Shown one piece after another: positions 1 through 11,119 of a DNA stretch of 64,000 nt (positions are counted from its first letter, which is position 1; each line of letters starts with the position of its first letter). The DNA is taken from contig NC_045139.1 in the NCBI RefSeq assembly GCF_008831285.2, forward strand, positions 7,040,204 to 7,104,203, in the 5' to 3' direction. The DNA is from Nymphaea colorata. Lineage: Eukaryota > Streptophyta > Magnoliopsida > Nymphaeales > Nymphaeaceae. The translations under genes and the position numbers were made by a program. A model generated the notes under the pieces. It saw only the letters and a list, made by a program, of their open reading frames with translations. It was not told the DNA's origin and searched no databases.

Positions 1-532
1 GTGGACGTCATTTGATCCTTTGATACTCGTACAATTACAATCAGAGAAACTAATTTCAAGAGAATCTGCACCAGTCCATTCAATCAATCTTGCTTAAGAG
101 CCCAATGTCTTCAAGCAGCTTGGTCCACTATTAACTAGCCTGTTTGCTAGATGGACTGAATTCCTCCCTCATTCAGCTTGGGACCTCCATATGCATACAT
201 CGTGGACTGGCCTTGGACGGGTAGGGACAAAAGAAACAATCTTGTTGGCCTAATTTTTGTATACTTCAATGCCAGTCCCATCTAGTCACATGGAAGGTTT
301 AGATACCCTCAACCTCAAGAAAACTACAGGCTGAAAATTACATCCTTTCATCGCAAAGAAGAATCAGAATATCAAGTTGCTTAAAAGAGAAGAAAACTTG
401 ACATCAAGATGCTATCAAGTTGGAAGAGTGCAGGCAATGATAATGCCAATGGAAGAAGTGATATATTTGTCTTATCGTCCACGATTTTGATCGACATTGG
501 TCCTACCAGCTGGTAACCGAAGCATATGGCTA

Positions 533-801
533 TGTCTCCTCTGTGACAAGTGCCTGCATGGCCCAACTCTGTCCATCACATGCTTCTCAATAGCCGCTTG
601 CTTCTCACTTACTCAATACCAAGCAACTTCTTTTCCACCAGTTGTAAGACGAAACAGGGGAGTAGTATGTGTTTCTGCTTTGATGAGTAAGAACAGACAC
701 ATTTCCATGTCTGCTTGGTAGGCCCCCCGATCACATGGCTGTCAAATCCCACTTGCATGTAATGAAAGCCAACCCAACTTCATAGCCACTGCCTTTATAT
801 A
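533..801 (+). promoter_or_regulatory. A1 promoter: TGTCTC core, two E-box modules, TATA box
   Basis: A TGTCTC auxin-response-type core lies at 533-538. Two copies of a module of the form atcacatg...cacttgc lie at 575-601 and 730-756; both contain the E-box CACATG. TATATA lies at 796-801, 137 bp before the ATG, so the leader should be about 105 nt. All of this is conserved in the other A copies. That ARF or bHLH factors bind here is inference. Confidence 0.6.
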
Positions 802-932
802 CACACTCAAGAGGCTTCAGTTTCCCATCAACACAAGGATCTAGACACTCATTACCACAGATCAACTACCTTCCAAGAGAGTGCCCCAGTTTTGAGATAG
901 GATTTGATCACCTTCATCACCATCCTGCAAGA

Positions 933-1373
933 ATGATCAGCACAAAGAGGCTTGTACAGATGGCCAGGAAATGGCAAAAGATGGCTGCAAGAGGAAGGAA
1001 AAGAATCTCCTTTGGTGTTGTGCCCAAGAGCAATTCAAGCAAGAAAGTAGCTGCAATTGCAGAGAAGGGACACTTTGTAGCCTACGCATCTGATGGCAAA
1101 AGGTACATGGTTCCCCTTGCCTGCCTCCAACGGCCAATCTTCCAGGAGCTGTTAAAGATGGCAGAAGAAGAGTTCGGGTTGAACATCAATGGCGCAATCA
1201 CATTCCCTTGTGATTCTACAGTCGTTGATTATATCATGTCACTTGTGCAGAGAGACATGTCCAGCCAGATAGAGAATGCACTGGTGGCATCTCTGAGCAG
1301 CACTAGATGCTTCTCATCCTCGGTGTTGCCACAATGCCATCCTTGCCAACAAATATCCCTTGAAGGGTTTTAA
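933..1373 (+). CDS. SAUR: SAUR family protein A1 (small auxin-up RNA)
   Basis: Intronless 146-residue SAUR protein. The basic N-terminus (residues 1-26, with the ARKWQKMAARGRKRIS block) is followed by a short variable linker and the SAUR core at about 44-107: EKGHFVAY, then YMVPLACLQRPIFQELL, then AEEEFG and a GAITFPCDS turn leading to the final helix. The tail is Ser/Cys-rich and ends in LEGF. The long N-terminus and Ser/Cys tail resemble the Arabidopsis SAUR61-SAUR68 group, which is known to promote cell expansion, in some members by inhibiting PP2C.D phosphatases; that role is inferred here. The ATG at 933 is chosen because MISTKRL aligns in every copy and lies 137 bp after the TATA box. 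A1 has Asn84 and Ser142 where A2 and A3 have Ser84 and Pro142. Confidence 0.95.
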   Translation: MISTKRLVQMARKWQKMAARGRKRISFGVVPKSNSSKKVAAIAEKGHFVAYASDGKRYMVPLACLQRPIFQELLKMAEEEFGLNINGAITFPCDSTVVDYIMSLVQRDMSSQIENALVASLSSTRCFSSSVLPQCHPCQQISLEGF

Positions 1374-2315
1374 CTGAAGGGTCTTTACCATCACAGAGTA
1401 TACTTGTACATAAGAAAATTTTGAAATGAATTCAATTTTTGGTTCAAGAGATGAGCGGCCTTGCAGCTTTCTTCCTTCCCTCTTCCATCATAATTAACGA
1501 AAAACAAGATTGGTCACGTTCTTAGTTGTTTCGACTTTCGAGTATGAAGAATTTTATATGCCACCTCTTCAAGTACCTCAGAGATGCATCGTGCACATGT
1601 TAGTACTCCTAGATATCCTTCAGTAAATTTCAAATCCACTAGTAATCATCTTTTTTTAACAGAGTGGAATGGCAAATTGGGAACAGAAAAACTTGAGTAG
1701 GTGAAAAGTTAAAATCCGAAAAAGAAATGTCAGGTATATGCACAGCAGGTTAGCTTGAGCTTGAGTAACACGACTTATTGTGTGCTTATTTTGCTGCTAT
1801 ATGGTACTAATGCTTGAAAAACACTACTCAGATTGCCCCATTCTTGCTTGTGATATAGGAGTACTGCCAGCGATATAGTTTGATGAGTTCAAATAGAGGA
1901 AGTTACATGCAGCTAATATTTAATTCACAGTGATTGTGTTAACAAAGTTGTGCAAACTGTTCGTCCATCTCTCTCACTGTTGAGCACAAAGGGGTAAAAT
2001 GTGAACCATCTTGGATCTGCTAAGCTCTCTTTCAGATATTAACTCATGCAAATATTTAATCATATTTTAGAATTCTTTTTATTGGCAATGGAAGCTTTTG
2101 CTTGTAGATGCATATATCAAGATCACGGTCACATGTGCAGATCCCCATGTACCAGTAAGGGGAGCAATGCATGTGAAGTTGTCCATTTATCTTCCGCATA
2201 TATGTGAACGATTTCCAATCAAGTATACATATTGGTTCTCTCCAAAACAATAATGGATACATCATGGAAGTTAGCAGATTAGATGCTAGCCTGGATGCAC
2301 AGCTCCCTTGCGGCA
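1374..2315. other. A1-B1 spacer, left part
   Basis: 3' untranslated and spacer sequence shared with the other units (for example the stretch around 1385-1445 recurs after every A gene). No additional coding sequence is visible. The first 10 bases of a target-site duplication for the MITE at 2316 lie at 2306-2315. Confidence 0.6.
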
Positions 2316-2493
2316 CTAAAAGAGCTAGAAATTTTGGCTGGAGGGGCCACTAATTCAATAACTTTAATGCTTTTAGGGGCACCTATACATATAAACAATC
2401 AAATGTATCAAATTATTAATGTAAAAATAAATAAACTTCGTGAGACTGGTGTGAGAAACTGACCACACCAGCCACCATGTGGCTCCACCACTG
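2316..2493. mobile_element. MITE with ~10 bp target-site duplication (unit 1 copy)
   Basis: A 178 bp AT-rich element with imperfect terminal inverted repeats: the left end reads ctaaaagagctagaaatttt and the reverse complement of the right end starts cagtggtggagccacatggt. It is bordered by 10 bp repeats, ccttgcggca at 2306-2315 and cctttcggca at 2494-2503. Units 4 and 5 have the uninterrupted site. The duplication length fits Mutator-type MITEs (9-11 bp); assignment to that superfamily is inferred. No coding capacity. Confidence 0.7.
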
Positions 2494-2503
2494 CCTTTCG
2501 GCA

Positions 2504-3705
2504 TGAAAGCAACATTTTGAATCCAACCAAAACAATTATTAGAGCTTGGATACATGCTACTTTCAGGATTAGGATGAATTATTAGAGCAAATTTCTTGTC
2601 TTTCAACATGCATAAGTATCACTGGCTTCTCTTTGACAAAAATACAACTTGAATGGCATAAGAATGGAAATATGTTGTCTCTTGACAATGACATGCATAA
2701 GTATCAACACTCTCTTTGATATAACACAAACTTGAAGGACATATGGATGGATTTTGTTCAAACATAGTTTTAAGAATCGTATTCTGAGGATAAAAATTCA
2801 GCGTATTATTGAGATCTAGAAACAGCATAGCTGTCTATACGTTTATATATGATGAAGCAGGAAAGTGTGTTTCTGCACACAAGGCAACAGCAAATGAATC
2901 TGTATGCATGTGATGTTGGTGGCTGCAACACAGAAATAAGGTTATGGGCATGCCTGCATGGAGCCCACAACATAAGGCCCTGCGCCCATTTTATGCATGG
3001 ATAGGTGAGATCCAGTACGCATGGTTAGGCGGCAAAGCCTTTTAATCAGACTCAGAAACCATGGATGACTGGCTGGCAGACCGGTGATATCTCTGTCTCC
3101 TTTGTTACAGTGTCTTCTGTCTTCTGTACAACCAAGTGACTTGTTGCCATGCCTAGCCTTCCATGAGACACCATAGATGAAATGGGCTAGAAGGGTGAAG
3201 CAAAGTTGGTAGCTCAGGAGAGCTGGAGTCTATAGATGAAACTCAGCTTTGGGTCCAAGATGTCCATGGTGCATATACGAGTAATTTAAGCTTGATTAGG
3301 CCTTTAATCAGAGAAATCTAAAGGTAAGAAGTAAGCAGCGTGGCTTTATCTCTGAATTTTCCATTCGAAGTTTCGAACTGGCCAGAATTTATTTGAGTCT
3401 AAAGATGCCATAAATCAAGTTTCATAGGTTGCATCTTTTTGCCATCTGTTGTCAGGGGAGTGGGACTTGCCGGTCTCAATCTCGACCTGAACACATTGTC
3501 CTGTACGTTTTATTCAAACTTTTGCGCCTCAAATATTTAAATCATGTCATTGAATCACCACGCATGACCAGATTGATGAGTCTATTGAATTGGTTCCAAA
3601 CGTCAGTAACAACTTAGTCGATGTCTACTTTTCCACTGTTGCCTGATAAAAACACAGCAAGATCCCGACACTATGCCAAATGTTTAGAACGTTGAATAAG
3701 TTTGC
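2504..3705. other. A1-B1 spacer, middle part
   Basis: Noncoding spacer homologous to 11308-12500 and 19434-20620. Short open frames here differ between units by indels, so I read it as noncoding. Confidence 0.55.
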
Positions 3706-3944
3706 TCCATCTTGACATTTCTTTGAACCTTTCCAGCAAGGCCTTGTTGTTGTTGGAACCAAAGGTTCGACCTCGTTGCGCTAATCCGCAGCATGAAATT
3801 CGAGTCTCATTCAATCAAAGGGCAGTCCATCTTGACATTTCTTTGTACATTTCCAGCAAGGCCTTGTTGTTGTTGGGACCAAAGGTTCGACCTCGTTGCG
3901 CTAATCGCAGCATGAAATTCGAGTCTCATTCAATCAAAGGGCAG
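3706..3944. repeat. Two-copy tandem duplication, period 120 bp, private to unit 1
   Basis: Copy 1 is 3706-3825 and copy 2 is 3826-3944. Both start tccat(c)ttgacatttcttt and end tcaatcaaagggcag. Units 2, 3 and 5 carry this stretch once (near 12508, 20620 and 32158). The two copies differ at only a few positions, so the duplication is recent. Confidence 0.85.
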
Positions 3945-4113
3945 AACCTCATTCATGTCTCCTAAAAGCTTAAAAAAAACATAACAACAATTCATATATG
4001 CAGGGAAGCCCTTTATGACCACCGACGATGAATAAGCCATATCCAACCACAAAACAAAATCTCAACTCTACTATTTTTGAAACAGGTGGCTTTGCATAAT
4101 ACTCATTTATAAT

Positions 4114-4296
4114 GGTCCCACCACTTCTGGATGAAATCAGCCTGTGGCATGTTTCTGTGCTGTGATGAGCACCAACATATCAATCTTCTTGTTAATTTGG
4201 CGTGGTCCCTTCATCACATGCTTCTGAAACCATGCTTGCCTTTTTCTATTCAACGAAAAGAAATCAATTTATTTCCTCCTACTAGATCTATATATA
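4114..4296 (+). promoter_or_regulatory. B1 promoter: GGTCCCAC motif, E-box module, TATA box
   Basis: GGTCCCAC at 4114-4121 matches the TCP-factor consensus GGNCCCAC. The E-box module atcacatgcttctg...gcttgc lies at 4213-4239, and TATATATA at 4289-4296, 149 bp before the ATG. The stretch from about 4140 to 4240 is recognisably related to the A-gene promoters. No TGTCTC core is seen at the A-like position. Confidence 0.55.
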
Positions 4297-4437
4297 CGTA
4301 CCTACACAGCCAACTCATTTCAGTCATCCACACACCAATCTAAGCAGTTACTACCAAGAATCAGCTACACCCTCTACCTGTGTCCTCGGCAAGGCATCCG
4401 GTCATCAACGATTACCTTCACCTCTGTCACACAAAAA

Positions 4438-4878
4438 ATGATCAGCACCAAGAGGCTAGTGGAGATGGCCAAGAAATGGCAGAAGATGGCAGGTAAAGGA
4501 AGGAAAAGAATCTCATCGGCTGCTGTTCACAGGAGCAGCACGGGAAGAAAGGCATCGACAATCACAGAAAAAGGCCATTTTGTGGCATATGCATCAGATG
4601 GCAAAAGGTACATGGTTCCATTGGCTTGTCTCCATCGGCCAATATTCAGAGAGTTACTGAATATGGCAGAAGAAGAGTATGGGCTGAACATTGATGGTGC
4701 AATTACGCTGCCCTTTGATTCGGCAGTCATCGACTACATCATGTTGCTTCTGCAGAGAGACATGTCCAGACAGACGGAGTTTGCATTGCTGGCATCTTTA
4801 AGTGGCGGTGGATGCTCATCATCTTCAGTAATGCCCCATGGCCAACTTTGCCAATTTTTAATCCTCGAAGGGTTTTAA
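4438..4878 (+). CDS. SAUR: SAUR family protein B1
   Basis: Intronless, 146 residues, B-type paralogue. It shares the start MISTKRLVEMAKKWQKM and the core EKGHFVAYASDGKRYMVPLAC with the A type. It differs by a Ser/Thr-rich linker (residues about 27-43), HRPIFRELL in the core, GAITLPFDS instead of GAITFPCDS, and a Leu-rich final helix (YIMLLLQRDMS). Like A it ends in LEGF. B1 has Phe115 where B2 and B3 have Ser and A has Asn; it also carries a GGGC patch near 123-126 instead of SRC or GRC. The lone polar-to-aromatic change at 115 may be mildly deviant but the frame is intact. The function is inferred from the family. Confidence 0.95.
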   Translation: MISTKRLVEMAKKWQKMAGKGRKRISSAAVHRSSTGRKASTITEKGHFVAYASDGKRYMVPLACLHRPIFRELLNMAEEEYGLNIDGAITLPFDSAVIDYIMLLLQRDMSRQTEFALLASLSGGGCSSSSVMPHGQLCQFLILEGF

Positions 4879-5953
4879 CTCAAACCCCGAAGTACCGTCA
4901 CATTTATTTGTAAACATACTTGTGCAAAGAAAAAATTTTGAATGAGACTGATTTTGGTGCGTCTATTTATTTACTTAAGCTGTAGATAGAAAATAAATGA
5001 AGCAAATGGAGGTTCTGTCATCAATTTTTTCAACACCAAGCGGGGAGACCCGTATACTCCAACAACTGTTCATACGAATTTAGATATAAAGATAGATGTG
5101 ATAATGTTAGAAAAGGAAAATTAACTGAAGCCCTTCATTAATTATTTCCATTTATTAATATAAATTATTACGCCTTTAACTCGAAAAATCATACGTTCAA
5201 AGACAGAAAAATCATTGATTAATGGTGCAGGCCAGAAATAATTGAATCTGATAGAAACTCCCCATGGAAAAGACCATTGGAAAGCTGTTGGAAGGCGCAT
5301 GGCTAGAAGACCAAATTGGCAACTTGATAATTTGTCAATCAATATTATTACGTCCTTGGTCTGGTAGCCAAAAGTAAATGACATGGATTGAATAAAAAGT
5401 TAAGATGTCACATATACATCGCTTGACCCAATGGACTTAAATATTAGGAAACCTATCTCTAACATGCATTTAATAATATTAATCTTAGAGACAAACACAA
5501 GGTCCCCATCTATTTTTCGATTTGAAAAAGACAAGTCTTCATTGCTTCTCTTTATTTGGAGATTTTACATTGACTTCCAAACCTAAACAAACTTCATGCC
5601 CAAATCGTAAATTGTGGAGTATTATTGCAACCTTGTACCTTCGAAGTTGGTTTTCAAAAATTTATTTGCATGGATATAATTTGCATAAACTAACAAGAAT
5701 CTAGATTACATTCATTTGTTTTTCTCTTGCATCTACACGACAGCTCAAATTTGGTTGCCATTTCCATCATCCCTTTCTCGGCACTGGTTGCGCTGGGCTG
5801 AAGAATCTGGAACAAGTCTCAAGTCGGTCGTTCAATTACTTGACCCTCGACGGCGAGTTGCAATAGATATGCACCGCAAAAAAAAAGAGAGAGAGAGAGA
5901 GAGTGTGTGAGAATTTAGATATTTTTTGGAGATATTTGATCAATTCTACACGT
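4879..5953. other. Insertion between B1 and a second B-type 3' end
   Basis: About 4879-5040 matches the 3' region after B2 and B3. From about 5040 to 5945 the sequence has no match in units 2 or 3 and is AT-rich with no convincing gene. A short (GA)n run occurs at about 5887-5903. The right edge enters a SAUR 3' end, so the insertion appears to have come with a duplicated B fragment. Confidence 0.55.
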
Positions 5954-6022
5954 AGATACTCATCATCCTCAGTATTGCCCCAAGGCCAACTTTGCCAATT
6001 TTTAAGCCAGGAGGGGTTTTAA
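5954..6022 (+). pseudogene. SAUR B-type C-terminal remnant
   Basis: About 69 bp matching the last codons of the B genes: a Ser-rich stretch, then PQGQLCQFL, ending EGF and TAA at 6020-6022. The following bases also match the B 3' region. There is no upstream SAUR coding sequence, so this is the 3' stump of a deleted or partially duplicated B gene. Confidence 0.75.
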
Positions 6023-6149
6023 CTCATGCATCGAAGTTCTGTCACATGTACAAAGAAAAAATTTTGAATGAGAGCGATTTTGATGCATATGTTTGTTCAT
6101 TTATCTGAGATAGAAAATAACAATGCAAATGGAGGTTATAACGATGCAA

Positions 6150-8299
6150 ATGGAGGTTATGTCACCAAATTTTTCAGACAACACCGAGCAGAGAAAAATT
6201 CATGTTCCTCTTACACATTACCTTGTAGTAATCTCATCTCCATTCACCATACTGATAAATTCAGAAGGTGAAATATAGAATTGATGACAGTTCCCATTGT
6301 GGATCAATCTTGAGCTTCATAGTAGTTTTTTTTGCATATGAATCAAAAGCTTACCACTTGTCTGTAAATTTCTCAAAAGTACAGTCAATAAATTCACTGT
6401 CCTAAAAGTCCCTGTTCTTGGTCAAATCATTGCAATTGATTGTTTAACTATCTAAGAATGCATCATGTTAGTGCATCCATCCTTCATTTAAGAATTTTTT
6501 CATTCTTTTATGTTTTTGGGAGGGAATTTACTGGGGAGTCTGTAGTATACCAAGAACAGAGACTTGGACGATAAATTTATCGATTGTACTTTTGAGAAAT
6601 TTGCAAATAACTGGTGTGCTCTTGATTTATTTATAAAGAACTGATTATTGTTTGAAAGATTACATGTAACCATCTCAGTTGAAGAACGAATTTACAAGTG
6701 CATATTTTCATGAATAAAAAAGATAAAAATAGTTTTAAAGGCCATTTTTTACCCCTACAAAAAATACTCTTACATAAAAAGGTTTTCATACTTTCAACTT
6801 GTTAATCAGTTTTTTCAACCTTGCTTTCCGGTGTGATTGCAATGACAAGACAAACGGATTATCCGAGTATGTGCCTAAGCGATATGAAATTGCTGAGAAT
6901 CGATTTAAAAGATGTGATTCGTGAAATTTTTAACGATCTATTTTTCTATTAAGGTAAAACTATCTTTTGAACTATATTTTAATATCTTTCATTAATAAAG
7001 GGTGTGTTTGTGAATTATTTTGTAAATTAGGCAGTTAGTCTTGATTTTTCTATTATAATTATGTCTAAAGTTGAACAGTTATCATGTGAGATTGTCTTGC
7101 ATTTTGCTCTCCTTGTCAATTCTTTTCATTAAGTGCTCTATCTCAGGGACAACTACACAAAGATGACAACTACACAAAGATAACACATTATTCCAACTTT
7201 TAAACCTGTTTAAAAAGGTATCGGGCAAAAATATCTTTAGACCTTTTACTTGCTTTTTTTTTTTGCCTTTTTATACCAATTAAAAACCTTTTTTGTGGGT
7301 TTTTGTGATCATATTTCTATTATACTTCAACTTGCATATCTTAACCTTTTATTACAGCATAAAAGGACTGTTAATGTCATAGAAGTTCAAAGTGAATATT
7401 GACTACCTACTAAGCTTTACTCCGATCGTTGCACCAACCCTGGGGAAATAAAAAAAAAAACAAGGAATTGAAGTGATGCAGCCTCGACCGTGTTTGTGTT
7501 TGTGTTTGAATATGAAGGCTACAATCGAATCCGAGATGTTCATTATCGAACGTTTTGAAGCGTGTTATTACAAAACATGTTTAAAATATTAAAAACTGGT
7601 CAGCCAAATAAAACACAAAAAAACTTTTTTTTTTTTTGAGAAAGTGTCATAAACATAAAACACCTTTCCATTTTTTTCGCTTTTCCCCCTTTTTTCTATT
7701 TTTCATTGTTTCCAAATTTTTTCGTGTTTTTTGCACTTTTTAGCTACTAGATTTTTATTTTCTTTTTATTTTTAAAATTTTCGCCACCGTTCTTTTTTCT
7801 TGCCAAAAGATTAATTGTTTTTAACATTTACCGAAATTTCCCATGTTTATTGTAAAAACAACTTGCCTATTTTATACCCATTCAACCATATTTATGCTTA
7901 TCGTTCTAAATGACATCAAATGAAGGTAACATTATCGAACCAACAAGAATAAGATTTCTGATGTTAAACGTCAGTGGGCACTTGCGTTTTAAATTAGTTG
8001 AGAACTCGAGGTTTTAGCACTTTTGTTGTATTAAATCTGAATCTGAGTTGGTTCCCTACATATTTACTTAATCCGTATTCAAATAATTTTCAGACCTAGT
8101 AGGTTCCACATTACAGCATAAGAGTAAGGCACATAAAATACGTGCATCTTCATATCAAGCAACACATGATCAACCACAACACTGATTGATCTCAAAATGC
8201 TAAGCTCCCATGATAAAATCCCACAATCGCCTAACTCAGCACAGATAGATCAACGAATTAAGTCTATAAATATTGTAATCAAAATGGCCCACATCCGCA
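6150..8299. other. Long AT-rich spacer of unit 1
   Basis: Noncoding spacer shared with 14262-16440 and, in part, 22230-24480 and 27455-28840. It includes T-rich low-complexity stretches at about 7620-7800. Small open frames are not conserved between units. I see no gene. Confidence 0.6.
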
Positions 8300-8394
8300 A
8301 CTTCTACAAAGCTGCCTCTTCTGAGCATCTCCATGCGAGATTCTTTTTCATCCTGTCCCATCATTCTTCTGCCATTTCCATTTGGACAAATCAT
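8300..8394 (-). pseudogene. Antisense SAUR relic, unit 1
   Basis: Read on the minus strand from an ATG at 8394, the sequence atgatttgtccaaatgg aligns with the start of the better-preserved antisense SAUR at 35847 (atgattagtccaaacag), followed by related bases around 'gcagaag' and the 'ggagatgctc' stretch. The rest of the gene is missing. It lies head to head with A2 about 1.4 kb away. Confidence 0.6.
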
Positions 8395-9397
8395 TTTGAA
8401 CGACAGTTACAACAAGTTGTGTTCAGCTACAATCCCAAAAATCCAAGAAGACTATTGTGATAAACTTTATCGGTAGGAAACATAGATCCCTCTAGCTTGA
8501 TGATGATTGCATACTGTTGTCCTTGATATACATGCAAGGCATGGCATTGATTCAGGAGAGTAATGGTGAGAAGCATAACTTTTGTGGGGGCTGCATTGGC
8601 CTTATAGAGCTGAAATTAAGAATTTAGCTCAGATCAAAGTCCAGTAACGAAAGATTCTTCACTCCAAGCTCAGGATGTTGGCATTGATGACCAAGTAACT
8701 AGGCCAATTCTCTTAAATGGTCCTGGACAATCGACAGAATACTCAATGCCTATCCAGATTTCTGTTCATCCAAAGAATTTTCGATGGGACCTGGTTTTCT
8801 TTCTCTTTCTCCCTTCTCTCTCTCTCTCTCTTGTCAATCATCTTCTTTGTCAGCCGCAAATATACTTATTGTTGAGTAGTACATTTGCTAGCCTCATTTT
8901 ATCCTTTGATATTCATACAATTGCAATCAGAGAAACTAATTTCAAGAGAACCTGCAACCAGTCCATTCAATCAACCTTGCAAGCAACTTGGCCCACTATT
9001 AAGTAGCCTGTTTGCTAGAACGACAGAGTTCCTCCCTCATTCAGCTTGGGACCTCCTTAGGCATGCATCCTGGATTGGCTGTGGACGGGTGGGGACAAAG
9101 GAAACAATCTTGTCGGCCTGATTTTTGTATACTTCAATGCCAGTCCCATCTAGTCACATGGAAGGTTTAGATACCCTCAACCTCAAGAACTACAGGCTGA
9201 AAATTACTTCCTTTCATCACAAAGAAGAATCAGAATATCAAGTTGCATAGAAGATAATAAAACTTGACATCAAGATGCTATCAAGTTGGAAGAGTGCAGG
9301 CAATGATAATGCCAATGGAAGAGTAAAATATTTGTCTTATCGTCCACGATTTTGATCGACATTGGTCCTACCAGCTGTTAACCGAAGCATATGGCTA
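8395..9397. other. Unit 1/2 junction and distal A2 upstream region
   Basis: Noncoding. It contains a short CT-rich run near 8803-8830 and the junction used here to separate units. Homologous to 16536-17495 and 24587-25627. Confidence 0.5.
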
Positions 9398-9666
9398 TGT
9401 CTCCTCTGTGACAAGTGCCTGCATGGCCCAACTCTGTCAATCACATGCTTCTCAACGGCCGCTTGCTTCTTACTTATTCAATACCAAGCAGCTTCTTTCC
9501 CACCAGTTGTAAGACGAAACAGGGGAGTAGTATGTGTTTCTGCTTTAATGAGTAAGAACAGACACATTTCCATGTCTGCTTGGTAGGCCCCCCGATCACA
9601 TGGCTGTCAAATCCCACTTGCATGTAATGAAAGCCAACCCAACTTCATAGCCACTGCCTTTATATA
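9398..9666 (+). promoter_or_regulatory. A2 promoter: TGTCTC core, E-box modules, TATA box
   Basis: TGTCTC at 9398-9403 and TATATA at 9661-9666 (137 bp before the ATG). Left of about 9505 this promoter matches A3; right of about 9511 it matches A1. The proximal half therefore seems to have been copied from A1 or the reverse. Confidence 0.6.
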
Positions 9667-9797
9667 CACACTCAAGAGGCTTCAGTTTCCCATCAACACA
9701 AGGATCTAGACACTCATTACCACAGATCAACTACCTTCCAAGAGAGTGCCCCAGTTTTGAGATAGGATTTGATCACCTTCATCACCATCCTGCAAGA

Positions 9798-10238
9798 ATG
9801 ATCAGCACAAAGAGGCTTGTACAGATGGCCAGGAAATGGCAAAAGATGGCTGCAAGAGGAAGGAAAAGAATCTCCTTTGGTGTTGTGCCCAAGAGCAATT
9901 CAAGCAAGAAAGTAGCTGCAATTGCAGAGAAGGGACACTTTGTAGCCTACGCATCTGATGGCAAAAGGTACATGGTTCCCCTTGCCTGCCTCCAACGGCC
10001 AATCTTCCAGGAACTGCTGAAGATGGCAGAAGAAGAGTTCGGGTTGAGCATCAATGGCGCAATCACATTCCCTTGTGATTCTACATTCGTTGATTATATC
10101 ATGTCGCTTGTGCAGAGAGACATGTCCTGCCAGATAGAGAATGCACTGGTGACATCTCTGAGCAGCACTAAATGCTTCTCATCCTCGGTGTTGCCACAAT
10201 GCCATCCTTGCCAACAAATACCCCTTGAAGGGTTTTAA
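9798..10238 (+). CDS. SAUR: SAUR family protein A2
   Basis: Intronless, 146 residues, A type. Relative to A1 it has Ser84, Phe97 (Val in the others), Cys111 (Ser in the others), Thr119, Lys125 and Pro142. The N-terminal half is identical in DNA to A1, including the shared base in the FGVV codons, while the C-terminal half follows A3 at diagnostic sites such as ggaactg and ttgagcatc. It has more unique replacements than its sisters, but no stop or frameshift. Intronless A-type SAUR domain from 44 to 107. Expression is expected to be auxin-inducible from the family and the TGTCTC core. Confidence 0.95.
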   Translation: MISTKRLVQMARKWQKMAARGRKRISFGVVPKSNSSKKVAAIAEKGHFVAYASDGKRYMVPLACLQRPIFQELLKMAEEEFGLSINGAITFPCDSTFVDYIMSLVQRDMSCQIENALVTSLSSTKCFSSSVLPQCHPCQQIPLEGF

Positions 10239-11119
10239 CTGAAGGGTCTTTACCTTCACAGAGTATACTTGTACACAAGAAAATTTTGAAATGAATTCAA
10301 TTTTTGGTTCAAGAGATGAGCAGCCTTGCAGTTTTTTTCCTTCCCTCTTTCGTCATAATTAACGTAGAACAATATTGGTCACATTCTTAGTCGTTTCTTA
10401 TATGAAGAACTTTATGTGCCACCTCTTCTACTACCTCAGGGATGCACCGTGTTCATGTTAGTACTCCTTAGATATCCTTCAGTAAATTTCAAATCCACTA
10501 GTAATTATCTTTTTTTAACAGAGTGGAATGGCAACAGGAAAACTTAAAAGTAGGTGAAAAGTTAAAATCCGAAATGGAAACGTCAGCTATGTGCACAGGA
10601 GGTTAGCTTGAGTAACATAACTGATTGTGTGCTTATTTTGCTGCTATATGGTACTAATGCTTGAAAAACACAACTCAGATTGCCCCATGCTTGTGAAATA
10701 GGAGTACCGTCAGAGATATAGTTTAATTTACAGTGATTGTGTTAACAAAGTTGTATAAAGTGTTCGTCCTTCTCTCTCACTGTTGAGCACAAGGGGGTAA
10801 AATGTGAACCATCTAGGATCTGCTAAGCTCTCTTTCAGATATTAAGTCATGCAAATATTTAATCATATTTTAGAATCCTTTTCATTGGCAGTGGAAGCTT
10901 TTGCTTGTAGATGCATATATCAAGATCACGGTCACATGTGCAGTTCCCTATGTACCGGTAAGGGAAGCAATGCATGTGATGTTGTCCATTTCTCTTGGGC
11001 GTATATGTGAACGATTTTCCAATCAAGTATACATATTGGTTCTCACCAAAACAATATTGGATGCATCATGGAAGTTGAGAGATTAGATGCTAGCCTGGAT
11101 GCACAGCACCCTTGCGGCA
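10239..11119. other. A2-B2 spacer, left part
   Basis: Noncoding; matches the unit 3 spacer more closely than unit 1 just after the A2 stop. The left target-site repeat of the MITE lies at 11110-11119. Confidence 0.5.

Larger units (their letters stand above)
1..8880 (+). repeat. SAUR array unit 1 (A1 + B1), left end cut by window
   Basis: First of five recognisable copies of a large tandem unit. Anchor sequence near 160 (the 'cctccctcattcagcttggga' stretch) recurs near 9027, 17125, 25259 and 29139, which gives spacings of about 8.87, 8.10, 8.13 and 3.88 kb. The unit order is A SAUR, spacer, B SAUR, long AT-rich spacer, antisense SAUR relic, then the next A promoter. Unit 1 is the longest because of private additions: a 120 bp tandem duplication at 3706-3944 and about 1 kb inserted between the B1 3' end and a second B-type 3' end at 5954-6022. 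Confidence 0.85.

Noticed and set aside
497-721. Conserved 74-codon frame upstream of A1, also at 9362 and 17460
   Set aside because: It starts at TTG, lies upstream of the TATA box and therefore outside the expected transcript, and resembles no protein family.
937-1137. Minus-strand open frame of 66 codons overlapping A1, repeated in every A copy
   Set aside because: It is a shadow of the conserved SAUR coding strand; its conservation follows from the sense gene, and no promoter or family match is seen.
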